64,000 bases of DNA from JANXVR01 sp034667405 (GCA_034667405.1 JAXDJX010000029.1:1-64000); one strand, 5' to 3'. Positions 54,358-63,464 are shown, counted from the first letter of the stretch. Made by a program: numbers and translations. The notes: generated by a model not told the origin, from the letters alone.

Positions 54358-55668
54358 CTAGGCCACCGAGCGCACGGCGTCCACGGTTCGCTCGACCAAG
54401 GCCGTCACGTCATCCTCCTTGAGGCAGAACGGCGGCCCGAGCATGATCAGGTCCCCGTTGGTGCCATCGACGTGACCGGTCGACGAGTAGAGGAGGAGAC
54501 CGTTCGCGCGCGCCGCGGCCAGCACGCGCTCGGTGGTCTTCGCGCTCCGCGCCAATGGTTCCTTGGTCTGGCGATCTCGCACCAACTCGATCCCGATCAT
54601 CAGGCCGAGACCGCGGATATCGCCCACCACCGCGCAATCCTCAAGACCAAGCGCCAGGTCGGCCCGGATCTGCTCTCCCAGTCCCCGGGAACGCGACACC
54701 ATGTCGTCCTCCTGGAGCCGTTGCAGCACCGCCGATCCCACGGCGGCCCCGAGCGCGTTGTGCGACCACGTGAACCCATGCACGAACCCACCGGCCGAAA
54801 CCGTGTGGAACACCTCCGTGCTCGAAGCCGCGAATCCGAACGGGACGTAGCCACTGGTGGTCCCCTTGCCGGCGGTGAGGATGTCGGGCCGCATGCCCCA
54901 ATGGTCGACCCCGAACCACCTACCTGTTCGGCCGAATCCGGTCATGACCTCGTCGGCGATGACCAGCACGCCGTAGCGATGGCAGACGTCGACGATCTTC
55001 GGCCAGTAGTCCTCACACGGGATCGCCGCACCCAGTGTCGCCCCCGACACCGGTTCGGCGATGAACGCTGCCACCGAGGCGTCGGGCGACTGCGTGAGCA
55101 AACGCTCGAGTTCGCCGGCGTGCCAATCACCGCAGCCGATCGGGTGCCGCGGGTTCTCGCACCGGTACTCGTAGGCGGCAGGCGCATGCGTGAACCGTCC
55201 GAGCCACGGTGTGTACGGCTTACGAAGGGGCTCCTTGCCGCTGGCATCGAGCGCCCCCAGCGTGTTCCCGTGATAGGAGCTCCGCCGGGCGACGATCGTG
55301 ATGCGCGACCCCTCGCCGCGCGCCAAGTGGTAGGCGCGCGCCATCTTGATCGCCGTTTCCACGGCTTCGCTCCCGCCGCTGACGGGATAGATCCGGGCCT
55401 CGTCGAACGGGAGTACGTCTGCGACCTCGTCCGCGTAGCGCTCCAGCGCCTCGGTCGTGAACATGGTTCCGTGGACGTATTGCGTCTTCGCGAGCTGCTC
55501 GGACGCTGCGGCGATCACCGCGGGATCGCCGTGTCCGACGTTCATCACGATGGCGCCGCCCGCCCCGTCCAGGAACCGGTTCCCCTGAGAGTCGGTGATC
55601 CACGCACCCTCGGCGTGGACCGCGGTCGGCAGGCTCCGGTCGAATACCCGCGGAAACACATGGCTCAC
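54358..55668 (-). CDS. class III PLP-dependent aminotransferase
   Basis: This 436-residue enzyme of the omega-amino-acid/4-aminobutyrate group has a PLP Lys in TAGKGTTSG, Asp in VIADEVMTGFGRTG and the substrate region YPVSGGSEAVETAIKMAR. Amino donor not known. GTG 55666-55668 overlaps the preceding small gene (GTGA), and it ends 4 bp before acuC, so it belongs to the long minus-strand operon. Confidence 0.88.
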   Translation of the reverse strand: MSHVFPRVFDRSLPTAVHAEGAWITDSQGNRFLDGAGGAIVMNVGHGDPAVIAAASEQLAKTQYVHGTMFTTEALERYADEVADVLPFDEARIYPVSGGSEAVETAIKMARAYHLARGEGSRITIVARRSSYHGNTLGALDASGKEPLRKPYTPWLGRFTHAPAAYEYRCENPRHPIGCGDWHAGELERLLTQSPDASVAAFIAEPVSGATLGAAIPCEDYWPKIVDVCHRYGVLVIADEVMTGFGRTGRWFGVDHWGMRPDILTAGKGTTSGYVPFGFAASSTEVFHTVSAGGFVHGFTWSHNALGAAVGSAVLQRLQEDDMVSRSRGLGEQIRADLALGLEDCAVVGDIRGLGLMIGIELVRDRQTKEPLARSAKTTERVLAAARANGLLLYSSTGHVDGTNGDLIMLGPPFCLKEDDVTALVERTVDAVRSVA

Positions 55669-55850
55669 GTGTCGCTCTCCTTCTCATCACCGAACGTGTC
55701 GAAGATCTGACGGAGCCGATCCCCACGGGCCTTCCGTCGTTCGCGGATCTCAACTGCCCACTCCGGCTCGGACTCGGTGGACTCCGGAGCACGGGACCAC
55801 GGGGCATCGGTCTCGGCCGGCCCCCCGTCGTCTCGGGGACGTTCCGTCAT
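55665..55850 (-). CDS. small charged protein of unknown function
   Basis: I do not recognise this 61-residue hydrophilic protein (MTERPRDDGG...). Its second half is a likely helix, WAVEIRERRKARGDRLRQIF. The chosen ATG 55848-55850 overlaps the upstream gene stop as ATGA, and its own stop overlaps the aminotransferase start, so it is translationally coupled on both sides, which supports it as real. Confidence 0.6.
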   Translation of the reverse strand: MTERPRDDGGPAETDAPWSRAPESTESEPEWAVEIRERRKARGDRLRQIFDTFGDEKESDT

Positions 55851-56770
55851 TTCTCCCACCGCAGCGCTCGCACCTTCATGAGCCATCGTTTGAGGTTCTC
55901 ATCGCCGGACGCGAGCGCCGCCTTCTCACGCGAATCGGCCGTGCCGTGTTCGTCGAAGAACCGGAACAGCAGGACGGACATCCGGTTCAGCGGGTCGCTG
56001 GGGTTCGAGGCACGCATGGTCACCGCAGCGATGGTCTGGCGCAGCTCTTGGAACACGTCGTTCTTGGCTGCCCGCGTTGCCGCCACACCACCGAAGAACA
56101 AGAGCGCGGGGAAGAGCTGGGAGCTACGCGTCGCCAGATCGCCGAGCGCCGTAAGCGCGCCCTTCACCGCAGAACGCCGGCTCAACCGGTCGTCGGCCGG
56201 CGCGTCGGGCACCGGATGCGTGTCCGGGTTCCGGAGCGTCAGGCAGAGGTGTTGCCCCAGCACGGAGCTCAGCGCGTGTGCCGGCGAGGGCGGAACGTAG
56301 ATGGGTGCCCACACACCGGAGACACCCGCATCCCGGAGTTCCTGCGCGACGAGTCTCGGCAGCTCCGCAAGTGTCGCCCCCAGGGCCCCATCGTCCAGGC
56401 CCGTGCGCTCCAGCTCGGCCAAGGTTCCCCCGTCGGCATCACGGATCCGCACTACCACCGTTCGTCCGTTCGTGCCTTCGGCCACGCGGGTGAGGCCCAA
56501 CCAGTCCTTCCCGACCACGGCCTCGTCGGCGCCGGCTTCGAATCCGCGGGTGAACGACGACGTGACCGCGTCGGTGGTCATGCGGATGGCCTCGGCGAGG
56601 TAGAGGGGCAAGCCCAGAGAGAGCGCGCTGTCGGCCCCCGGATCCAGATCGGCTGCGAAACAGAGGCGATTGGCCCCGGTCCGTTCGGTCGGCAAGATCC
56701 ACGTCGGCTCCAGGAGCGGGGGGAACCACACGGGAGTGTCCAGCTTGGGCCCTGGGCTGATGTCGTCCAT
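55847..56770 (-). CDS. unknown soluble protein in CoA-transferase operon
   Basis: I do not recognise this 307-residue protein. It has no TM or signal; features include DLDPGADSALSLGLPLYLAE, a mixed alpha/beta middle (VVVRIRDADGG) and a Trp-ended C-terminus (LMKVRALRWEK). It lies 3 bp after the CoA-transferase beta gene and overlaps the next gene. It might work with the acyl-CoA enzymes, by position only. Confidence 0.65.
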   Translation of the reverse strand: MDDISPGPKLDTPVWFPPLLEPTWILPTERTGANRLCFAADLDPGADSALSLGLPLYLAEAIRMTTDAVTSSFTRGFEAGADEAVVGKDWLGLTRVAEGTNGRTVVVRIRDADGGTLAELERTGLDDGALGATLAELPRLVAQELRDAGVSGVWAPIYVPPSPAHALSSVLGQHLCLTLRNPDTHPVPDAPADDRLSRRSAVKGALTALGDLATRSSQLFPALLFFGGVAATRAAKNDVFQELRQTIAAVTMRASNPSDPLNRMSVLLFRFFDEHGTADSREKAALASGDENLKRWLMKVRALRWEK

Positions 56771-56773
56771 GGG

Positions 56774-57565
56774 CTACCTGGTATACACGCCCGCGGGGTC
56801 GAGTTCCTCGCGGATCAGTCGAAGTTCCTCCACGGTGGGGGGCGGGGTCTCCCCCAGATCGGGTGCCTCCTTGGGATCCCAGCCCGTGTTCGCACGAACA
56901 TCGTCCATGGAAACGCCCGGGTGCAACGTGACCACGGTCATCTCGCCCGTCGTACCGTCGAACGCATACGTCGCGAGATCTGTGACTACGGCCGTCGGCC
57001 CACTGCCGTGCCAGCCCCGGGCAGCGTCTCGGGCGGGATCGCCGCTGTGTCCGGGCGAGGTTCGGAAGTCCAACCGATCTACGAACGAACGCGTCGCCTG
57101 ACGCATGATCACCAGGATCTGCTTGGCGTGGATCGCGATCTCGCATGCACCTCCCGAGCCGGGCAGGCGCACCTTGGGATGCGCGTAGTCGCCGATGACC
57201 GTGGTGTTGAGGTTCCCGAAACGATCGATCTGCGCGCCGCCCAGGAATGCCACGTCGATCCGACCAGCCTGCAGATAGAACGCGAACAGCTCGAACATCG
57301 AGGTGATCGCCGTCGCGCCGCTCGCAAGCGTCGGGTCGCCGATCGAGAGCGGAAGCCGTTCGGGGCGGGCGCCGTAGACGCCCGACTCGTACACCAGTTG
57401 GAGGTGCGGCGACACCGTTCGCTGAGCCAGGTTGCAGACGATGTTGGGGAGGCCGACGCCGACGAAGCAGTTGCTGGCAGCGCTCAGCTGCCGCGCGCTC
57501 GCGGCGATCATGATCTCGGACTTCGAGTAGGCCAGGTCCTTCGCGGACGGCGCGCCGGAGGTCAT
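56774..57565 (-). CDS. CoA-transferase beta subunit (IpdB/glutaconate CoA-transferase-like)
   Basis: This 263-residue class I CoA-transferase fold subunit has VYESGVYGARP at the position of the catalytic Glu segment, LGGAQIDRFGNLNTTVIGDY and VRLPGSGGACEIA. The closest known pattern is IpdB, half of a ring-cleaving CoA hydrolase in steroid breakdown, and CatJ-like transferases. Which reaction applies here is open. The ATG at 57563-57565 overlaps the alpha subunit stop. Confidence 0.82.
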   Translation of the reverse strand: MTSGAPSAKDLAYSKSEIMIAASARQLSAASNCFVGVGLPNIVCNLAQRTVSPHLQLVYESGVYGARPERLPLSIGDPTLASGATAITSMFELFAFYLQAGRIDVAFLGGAQIDRFGNLNTTVIGDYAHPKVRLPGSGGACEIAIHAKQILVIMRQATRSFVDRLDFRTSPGHSGDPARDAARGWHGSGPTAVVTDLATYAFDGTTGEMTVVTLHPGVSMDDVRANTGWDPKEAPDLGETPPPTVEELRLIREELDPAGVYTR

Positions 57566-58485
57566 GCGTACCTCCCGTAATCGACCTCACCAGACATGGC
57601 GGGCATCGGCCTGAGATCGTCCCAGTGGGCGTCACCCCATTTCTCCACGTACTCGGCGTGCGAGCCGAGGTCGTACACCCATTCGCGGAGCCAGGCATCC
57701 AACGACTCCTGATCCTTCGCGATCTTGTCCCATGCGAGGTAGAACGCGTTGTCGCGGTCGTAGTAGCCCTGCGCGAAACTCGGGTGACATGCCAGCGGTT
57801 CCTCGACCACCGCGTCGACGATGGCCCCGGGGATCACGGTGCGGTTCGGATCTCGACGGATGACCGATTCGTCCACGACCTCCTCGCAGACCACGATGAC
57901 CCGCTTGGCGGCGAAGGCAGCTTCCTTCTGGCATCCCAGGAGGCCCCAGATCTGCGTGTCACCCGCTGCGTCGGCCCGTTGGGCGTGAACGATGGCGACA
58001 TCGGGGACCAACGGGGGCACCACGTACACCTCCACTCCATCCTCGTAGGGCGACGTCATCGGCTTGATCTTGTCGTTCACGTTGGGGATGTCGGATTCGT
58101 AGTAGCTGCGGAGCGGGAAGAAGGGCAGGTTCGAGGCGCCGGCCATGTAGCGGCACACCATGCCGAAATGGCTGTACTCCTCGATCTCCAACGGTTCGGG
58201 GTCGGCCTTCTCGATCCTTCGACGAACCGCGTGCAAATTGCCTACGCCCGGGTTGCCCATCCAGCTGAAGATCAGCTTGGATGCCACACCGGCGCCGATC
58301 ATCTGGTCGTAGATCACGTCGGGCGTCATCCTCGCCAGGGTGAGCCCTCGCCGGCGCTGACGGATGATCTCGTGGCCCGCTGCGAAACAGATGAGGTGGG
58401 TGAACCCCTCGATAGCCACGGTGTCACCGTCACGGACCAACTCCGCCACGGCGTCGTGCATCGTGGCCGTCTTGTCAGAGCTCAT
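57562..58485 (-). CDS. CoA-transferase alpha subunit (IpdA/glutaconate CoA-transferase-like)
   Basis: This 307-residue partner of the beta subunit has MIGAGVASKLIFSWMGNPG, LPFFPLRSYYESDIP and PDVAIVHAQRADAAGDTQIW. ATG 58483-58485 is chosen (MSSDKT); it overlaps the VOC gene end by 11 nt. The longer open frame upstream is antisense-free shadow of VOC and is rejected. Confidence 0.85.
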   Translation of the reverse strand: MSSDKTATMHDAVAELVRDGDTVAIEGFTHLICFAAGHEIIRQRRRGLTLARMTPDVIYDQMIGAGVASKLIFSWMGNPGVGNLHAVRRRIEKADPEPLEIEEYSHFGMVCRYMAGASNLPFFPLRSYYESDIPNVNDKIKPMTSPYEDGVEVYVVPPLVPDVAIVHAQRADAAGDTQIWGLLGCQKEAAFAAKRVIVVCEEVVDESVIRRDPNRTVIPGAIVDAVVEEPLACHPSFAQGYYDRDNAFYLAWDKIAKDQESLDAWLREWVYDLGSHAEYVEKWGDAHWDDLRPMPAMSGEVDYGRYA

Positions 58486-58858
58486 CCGGCGTCCATCCGT
58501 CTTCGGGGCCGCGGAGCACGCAGAACTCGTTACCCTCCGGATCGCGCATCTGCGTCCAGAAGCTCTTCTCGTGCTCGATGAACCCACGCTCGGCGGCACC
58601 GAACCCCTTGAGTCGCTCGACCTCCTCAGCCATAGAACCGGAGGGACGGACATCGGGGTGGACCCGGTTCTTCGCCACCTTCCCTTCCGGAACGGGCTGG
58701 AAGAACATCCCCGCGGTTTTGCCGGAGGGGTCTCGGATAAGTGCGCCCTCCTGGTCGGAGTCCGGATCCAGGTCGAAGCCCAACGCCTGACTCCAGAAGG
58801 TCGCGACCACCATCGGGGCGCCACAGTCGAACGTGAGCGTGTCCAGCGTGAGCGCCAC
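58475..58858 (-). CDS. VOC family protein
   Basis: This 127-residue glyoxalase-fold protein has FDCGAPMVVATFWSQALGF, then FIEHEKSFWTQMRDPEGNEFCV, the usual ending. Proteins of this type often lack the metal site; function is unknown. The start is GTG 58856-58858. Confidence 0.78.
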   Translation of the reverse strand: MALTLDTLTFDCGAPMVVATFWSQALGFDLDPDSDQEGALIRDPSGKTAGMFFQPVPEGKVAKNRVHPDVRPSGSMAEEVERLKGFGAAERGFIEHEKSFWTQMRDPEGNEFCVLRGPEDGWTPDEL

Positions 58859-58867
58859 GGCCGCCCC

Positions 58868-60181
58868 TTACGACCCGGCCGATTCAACCTCGGCGACGGC
58901 TTCCTCGAAAACCTCGAGGGCGGCCTCGGCCTGATCTTCACGGAAGTTGAGCGCGGGCGAGATGCGGATGGCGTCGTCGCCGCAGCCGAGCACCAGCAAC
59001 CCCTTGCGGAACGACGCTTGTTCCACCGCTGCAGCTTGGTCGTGGTCGGCGAATCCCAGTCCGATCCACAGCGCCCGACCGCGAACCTCGGAGATGATCT
59101 GGTGTCGGTCGGCGATCTCGCGGAGGCCCGCAAGGAAGATGTCACCGATCTTCGTCGCGTTGTCCATGAGCCCCTCTTCCTCGATCACGTCGAGGGTCGC
59201 GAGGGCGGCCGCACACGACACCGGCGAACCGCCGTACGTGGAACCGTGCGCACCTTGATCCCAGACCATGAGGTCCTCGCGCGCGATCATCGCGCCGAGC
59301 GGGAGGCCGCTCGCGATCCCCTTGCCCGCGGTGATGATGTCGGGGGTGACGCCTTCCTGTTCGATAGCCCACATGGTCCCGCTGCGGCCCATCCCCGACT
59401 GCACTTCGTCGCAGATCAGCAGGATGCCGTGCGCGTCGCAGAGTTCGCGGAGGTAGGAGAACCAACCCTCGGGTGGGAGGACGTACCCGCCCTCGCCCAG
59501 CCACGATTCCACGACGATGGCGGCAACCTCGTTCGGCGAGACGATCCGCTTGAACAGCACCTCTTCGATGTAGTCGAAGTCGCCGTAGAACGAATGGTAG
59601 ACACCCGGCAGCATCGGTCCGAAGTTCGTTCGGTACTTGGCCTTCGAGGCCGTGAGGGTGACCGAACCCATGGTGCGGCCGTGGAAGGATTGGTACATCC
59701 CGATCAGGTATTGGCGGCCGGTCGCGTAACGCGCCAGCTTCAAGGCGGCCTCAACAGCCTCGGTGCCGGAGTTCGAGAGGAACGTGCGTGCCGGCTTGCC
59801 GCCGAACGGCGCCAAAGCTCCGATCCGCTCGCACACATCGGAGTAGATGGGCAGGTAGAAGTCCGACGCCGAGTAGTGCAGGAGCTGAGCGGCCTGGCGC
59901 TGGACGGCCTCGACCACCTTGGGGTGGCAGTGACCCGTCGAGGTCACCGCGATGCCTGCGTTCACGTCCAGGAAGATGTTCCCGTCCACGTCCTCGACGA
60001 TCGAACCCGCGCCGCGCCGAGGCACGAAGGGGTACGCGCGGGGAAGCGAGGGCGATGTCACCTTCGTGTCGCGCGCGATGCGCGCGAGGGCCTCGGGCCC
60101 CGGCACCTCGGTGATGAGCGCGGGCCGGGAGTGGGCAGACAGATCCTGATACGTAGTACTGGACGCGTCGACCTCAGTCAC
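58868..60181 (-). CDS. class III aminotransferase (4-aminobutyrate/ornithine type)
   Basis: This 437-residue enzyme has a PLP Lys in ITAGKGIASGLPLG, Asp in LICDEVQSGMGRSG and FLSNSGTEAVEAALKLAR. GTG 60179-60181 overlaps the stop of the semialdehyde dehydrogenase gene, so the pair probably turns an omega-amino acid such as ornithine or 4-aminobutyrate into a dicarboxylate: transamination, then aldehyde oxidation. Confidence 0.87.
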   Translation of the reverse strand: MTEVDASSTTYQDLSAHSRPALITEVPGPEALARIARDTKVTSPSLPRAYPFVPRRGAGSIVEDVDGNIFLDVNAGIAVTSTGHCHPKVVEAVQRQAAQLLHYSASDFYLPIYSDVCERIGALAPFGGKPARTFLSNSGTEAVEAALKLARYATGRQYLIGMYQSFHGRTMGSVTLTASKAKYRTNFGPMLPGVYHSFYGDFDYIEEVLFKRIVSPNEVAAIVVESWLGEGGYVLPPEGWFSYLRELCDAHGILLICDEVQSGMGRSGTMWAIEQEGVTPDIITAGKGIASGLPLGAMIAREDLMVWDQGAHGSTYGGSPVSCAAALATLDVIEEEGLMDNATKIGDIFLAGLREIADRHQIISEVRGRALWIGLGFADHDQAAAVEQASFRKGLLVLGCGDDAIRISPALNFREDQAEAALEVFEEAVAEVESAGS

Positions 60182-61743
60182 TCCGAGATCACCGTCCTGG
60201 ATTGTTCGCGCATGTATTGCGTGACGTAGTACGGACCCCCGCCCGCCTTGCCGGTGGTGCCCGAACCCTTCCACCCGCCGAACGGCTGGACGCCGGGCCA
60301 TGCTCCCGTGGTCGCACCCGCGCGCCGGTTCACGTAGACCACGCCGCCGTCGATGCGGTCCAGCCATTCGTCGATCTCGCGCTGGTCCTCACTGAACAGT
60401 CCCGCGGTTAGGGCGTACTCGCTGTCATTGGAAAGCTCGATGGCTTCGTCCAGCGAGTCGACGGGGGCGACCGCCACGAACGGTACGAAGAGTTCTTTCT
60501 TGAACAGCCAGTTATCGGTGGGCACCTCGACGACCGTCGGTTGCACGAACATCCCCCGGGCCATGTCTCCCTCGGTCAGTCGTTCGCCGCCGGTGATGAC
60601 CGAGCCCGACTTGCGCGCTTCCTCGACCGCTTCTTGGTAGGTCTCCACGGCCGCGTCGTTGATGAGCGGGCCCAGGTAGACATCGCGCTTCAACGGATCG
60701 CCGACCTTGATGGCCTCGGTCTTCTCCTTCAGCTGCGCCACGAAGTCGTCGTAGACCTCGCGATCCACATAAACGCGCGAGTTAGCCGAGCACTTCTGCC
60801 CCCCGAATCCGAACGCGGAGCGAAGAACACCGTCAGAGGCTTTGTCCAGGTCGGCGTTCTTCGTGACGATGGTCGGGTTCTTGCCACCCATCTCGCAGAT
60901 CGCAGGCTTCGGGAATTCCGAGGCGAACGTCTTGTAGATCCCCATCCCCACGTCGTAGGAACCCGTGAAGGTGATCCCTCCGACGTCCTGGTGATGCACG
61001 ATCGCATCCCCGACCACCGAACCGCGGCCCGGGAGGAAATGGAACGCCCCGGCCGGGATCCCGGCGTCGCGATAGACCTCGTACAGCTTGTAGCCGAGCA
61101 GCGCGCCTTGGTGAGCCGGCTTGAACACGACCGTGTTCCCGGCGACGAGGGCCGCGGAGGACGGGCCACCGGAGAGCGCCATCGGGAAGTTGAACGGGCT
61201 GATGACTGCCCACACCCCGTAGGGGCGGAGCACGTCGTAGTAGTCGCCCGCCGCTCCCATGGCCTGCATCGGGACGCGGAAGCCCTGATGGTCTTCGATC
61301 GCCTTCGCGTTCCAGCGCATGAGGTCGGCGGTCTCTTCGACATCGCCGAGCGCCTCCAGGCGGTTCTTCCCGACCTCCATCGCCATCAAGGCGGACAGCA
61401 CGTTCCTGCGCTCCGACATGATGTCGGCAGCGTTGTTGATGAGTTCGACGTGCTGCTTCCAACCCATCCGGTCCCACTCCAGGGCGAACCCCTTGGCGGC
61501 CGCGATGGCGTCCTCAACATCTTGGCGTGTCGCCTGGGAGATGTTGGCGAGCAGGATGTCGTTATCGATGGGCGAATGGAGCTCGTAGGTGCCTTCGCCG
61601 TCTCGTTCCTGGCCGTTGACCACGACTGGGATGGTCTTGCCGAGTTCGGCCTTCGCCTGCTCGATCCCTTGGTCGTAGCCCCTGTGCAGCTCCTCGTTGT
61701 CGGCCGTCATCGTGGCGTAGGTGACGCGGAAGCCTTCTGCCAT
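60178..61743 (-). CDS. rocA: L-glutamate gamma-semialdehyde dehydrogenase (RocA/PruA type)
   Basis: This 521-residue NAD(P)-dependent aldehyde dehydrogenase has catalytic Cys in GGQKCSANSR, general-base Glu in CEMGGKNP, and RRAGATTGAWPGVQPFGGWK, typical of stand-alone RocA. It oxidises glutamate semialdehyde to glutamate in proline, ornithine and arginine use. ATG 61741-61743 is the start. It is the first gene of the long minus-strand operon. Confidence 0.9.
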   Translation of the reverse strand: MAEGFRVTYATMTADNEELHRGYDQGIEQAKAELGKTIPVVVNGQERDGEGTYELHSPIDNDILLANISQATRQDVEDAIAAAKGFALEWDRMGWKQHVELINNAADIMSERRNVLSALMAMEVGKNRLEALGDVEETADLMRWNAKAIEDHQGFRVPMQAMGAAGDYYDVLRPYGVWAVISPFNFPMALSGGPSSAALVAGNTVVFKPAHQGALLGYKLYEVYRDAGIPAGAFHFLPGRGSVVGDAIVHHQDVGGITFTGSYDVGMGIYKTFASEFPKPAICEMGGKNPTIVTKNADLDKASDGVLRSAFGFGGQKCSANSRVYVDREVYDDFVAQLKEKTEAIKVGDPLKRDVYLGPLINDAAVETYQEAVEEARKSGSVITGGERLTEGDMARGMFVQPTVVEVPTDNWLFKKELFVPFVAVAPVDSLDEAIELSNDSEYALTAGLFSEDQREIDEWLDRIDGGVVYVNRRAGATTGAWPGVQPFGGWKGSGTTGKAGGGPYYVTQYMREQSRTVISE

Positions 61744-61800
61744 GGGAAGCTCGCCCCCTTCTTGAGAACACGCGGGAACCCTGCTGGTGGGTAGGCAGGC

Positions 61801-61806
61801 ATGGTA
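61801..61806 (-). promoter_or_regulatory. candidate -10 for the rocA-aminotransferase operon
   Basis: TACCAT on the minus strand lies 57 nt before the rocA ATG. No clear -35 is visible. The 173-bp gap to the divergent FAH gene (61744-61916) has no other feature I can support. Confidence 0.3.
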
Positions 61807-61916
61807 GCCGAGTGCTCGTCACGCCGCCTAGGGCCATGAACCTCACCCGTGACCCGAAGTTCGACCGAACGGCTACTAGGGTTGGGGGGCGGCCGGGCGT
61901 ATGCTCCTGCTCCCTT

Positions 61917-62696
61917 ATGAGGCTCGTGACCTTCGACCGGGGGGGGCACCGGCGGCTGGGAGCGATCTTCGGGGGCGAGGTGGTGGATCTGCCCGACGCG
62001 GTCGGGCACCCGGCCTTCCCGCCCACGTTGGAAGCCCTGGTCTCGAGCAGTCGCGGCACCATCTTGGACGCCGCCCGTGCTGCCCTTGCAAGTGACGACG
62101 TGATGACGCACGCGGTGAAGCGGGCACGCATCCTCACACCCTTGTTCCCGCGCTCACTCCTGTCCCCCGGTTCTTCGGACCTGACGCGATCATTGGTCGG
62201 TCCGGAGCAGGAAGTGCCGTGGCCCTCCGGCGCCGCCTGGCTGGAGTACGAACCCAAGGTCGCCGCCGTGCTCGGCAAGGAGGTCCACCGGGCCGACCAG
62301 GACGCGGTCAGCGGCCATGTGTTCGGCTACACCTTGGTGAACGATTGGTCGGCGCGAGACGCCTCCGGTTCCCCGATGGCAACCGCTGCCGGTCTCCCGA
62401 TCGCGATCGGGCCGGTCGTCGTCACCGCGGACGAACTCGACCCCCAATCCCTCTATCTCGACGTTCGCATCGACGGCGAGTCCATCGCGAAGGGGAACCT
62501 CAACGGCGCCACTCGGAACCTGTTCGGGTTGATCGCGGCCGCCTCGCGAGAAGCGGCGTTGGAGCGCGGCGACGCGTTCGCTCTCGGACCGTTCGGGCCG
62601 GCCGTGGACCCCTCACGACAGCTCTGGCCCGGCGCGAGCGTCGAACTGCGGGCCGAAGGTATCGGCACGCTGAAGAATCGGATCGCCTCGAACTAA
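61917..62696 (+). CDS. fumarylacetoacetate hydrolase family protein
   Basis: This 259-residue FAH-fold hydrolase/decarboxylase has EYEPKVAAVLGKEVH (metal Glu), VFGYTLVNDWSARDA and NLNGATRNLFGLIAAAS. It acts on beta-diketo or 2-oxo-acid compounds; the exact substrate is unknown. ATG 61917 (MRLVTFDRGG) is used because the extension upstream lacks family similarity and crosses a TATGCT -10-like box (61900-61905). Confidence 0.85.
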   Translation: MRLVTFDRGGHRRLGAIFGGEVVDLPDAVGHPAFPPTLEALVSSSRGTILDAARAALASDDVMTHAVKRARILTPLFPRSLLSPGSSDLTRSLVGPEQEVPWPSGAAWLEYEPKVAAVLGKEVHRADQDAVSGHVFGYTLVNDWSARDASGSPMATAAGLPIAIGPVVVTADELDPQSLYLDVRIDGESIAKGNLNGATRNLFGLIAAASREAALERGDAFALGPFGPAVDPSRQLWPGASVELRAEGIGTLKNRIASN

Positions 62697-62718
62697 CCGG
62701 ACGGGACCCCGGCCGGGC

Positions 62719-62733
62719 GTATCGTCGCGATAC
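62719..62733. promoter_or_regulatory. small dyad and -10-like box before DUF421 gene
   Basis: GTATCG-TCG-CGATAC (6-bp arms) overlaps a TATCGT box at 62720-62725, about 30 nt before ATG 62757. The preceding 12-mer GGCCGGGCGTAT also occurs at 61891-61902 before the FAH gene. It could be a promoter with an operator; evidence is slight. Confidence 0.25.
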
Positions 62734-62756
62734 CTGCCGCCCACGAAGGAGTCGCG

Positions 62757-63323
62757 ATGCTCTCGACCATCTCGCACAGCCTCGGTACCGTTGGGGTGCC
62801 GCTCCTCGAAAAGGTCCTGCGAACCATCCTGGTGTACCTGGCGATCGTGACGCTCCTGCGGATCTTCGGCAAGCGCGACCTGGCGCAGTTGAATTCGTTC
62901 GACCTGGTGGTGTTGCTGTTGCTGAGCAATGTCGTGCAGAACGCCATCATCGGGCCCGACGATTCGCTGATCGGTGGCCTGGTGGGCGCGACGGTGCTGG
63001 TCGGATTCAACGCGATCGTGGTTCGAGCGGTCCGAAAGAGTTCGGTCACCGATCAACTGTTCGAAGGCAAACCGACGGACCTGATCTCCAGCGGCGCCGT
63101 CGACGATGACGCGCTGAAACGGCTCGCCCTTCGCCGGGGAGATCTCTTGGTGGCGCTTCGACACCAGGGAGCTCTGGGCCTTGAGGATGTCGAACGAGCG
63201 ACGCTCTACCCGGGAGGGGCCATCGTCGTCGAACTCAAGCCCGCTTCGCGCAGCGCCACGGAAGAGGATGTGGCGCGACTGGAAGCCAAACTCGACCGCC
63301 TGATCGCGGCCTCGGGTACGTAG
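62757..63323 (+). CDS. DUF421 (YetF-like) membrane protein
   Basis: This 188-residue protein has two to three N-terminal helices and the DUF421 hallmark RIFGKRDLAQLNSFDLVVLL, LSNVVQNAIIGPDDS, then a cytoplasmic domain with RATLYPGGAIVVELKP. Family function is unsettled. GAAGGAG precedes ATG 62757 by 7 nt. Confidence 0.87.
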   Translation: MLSTISHSLGTVGVPLLEKVLRTILVYLAIVTLLRIFGKRDLAQLNSFDLVVLLLLSNVVQNAIIGPDDSLIGGLVGATVLVGFNAIVVRAVRKSSVTDQLFEGKPTDLISSGAVDDDALKRLALRRGDLLVALRHQGALGLEDVERATLYPGGAIVVELKPASRSATEEDVARLEAKLDRLIAASGT

Positions 63324-63326
63324 TCC

Positions 63327-63449
63327 TTACTTCTTCTTCGCAGCCTTGCGAGCAGTGCCGCGTGCGGCCGCCGCTGTCTTCTCACGTTCCTTCTTCGCGC
63401 GTTGACGATCCTTACGGTCGCGAAGCTTGCTCATACCGCCGAGTCCCAT
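63327..63449 (-). CDS. small basic protein, 40 residues
   Basis: ATG 63449 to TAA 63327 encodes a 40-residue Lys/Arg/Ala-rich protein (MGLGGMSKLRDRKDRQRAKK, then KERE and an Ala-rich basic end). AAAGGAATGGG precedes the ATG with a good 6-nt spacing. It may be an RNA- or ribosome-associated protein; I cannot name the family. It is downstream of proC on the same strand. Confidence 0.65.
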   Translation of the reverse strand: MGLGGMSKLRDRKDRQRAKKEREKTAAAARGTARKAAKKK

Positions 63450-63464
63450 CCCATTCCTTTCGAT

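Noticed and set aside
61891..62722. Repeated 12-mer GGCCGGGCGTAT before two genes as an attachment or regulatory repeat
   Set aside because: Short, GC-rich and found only twice; chance is a sufficient explanation, so it is kept only as a remark at the second copy.
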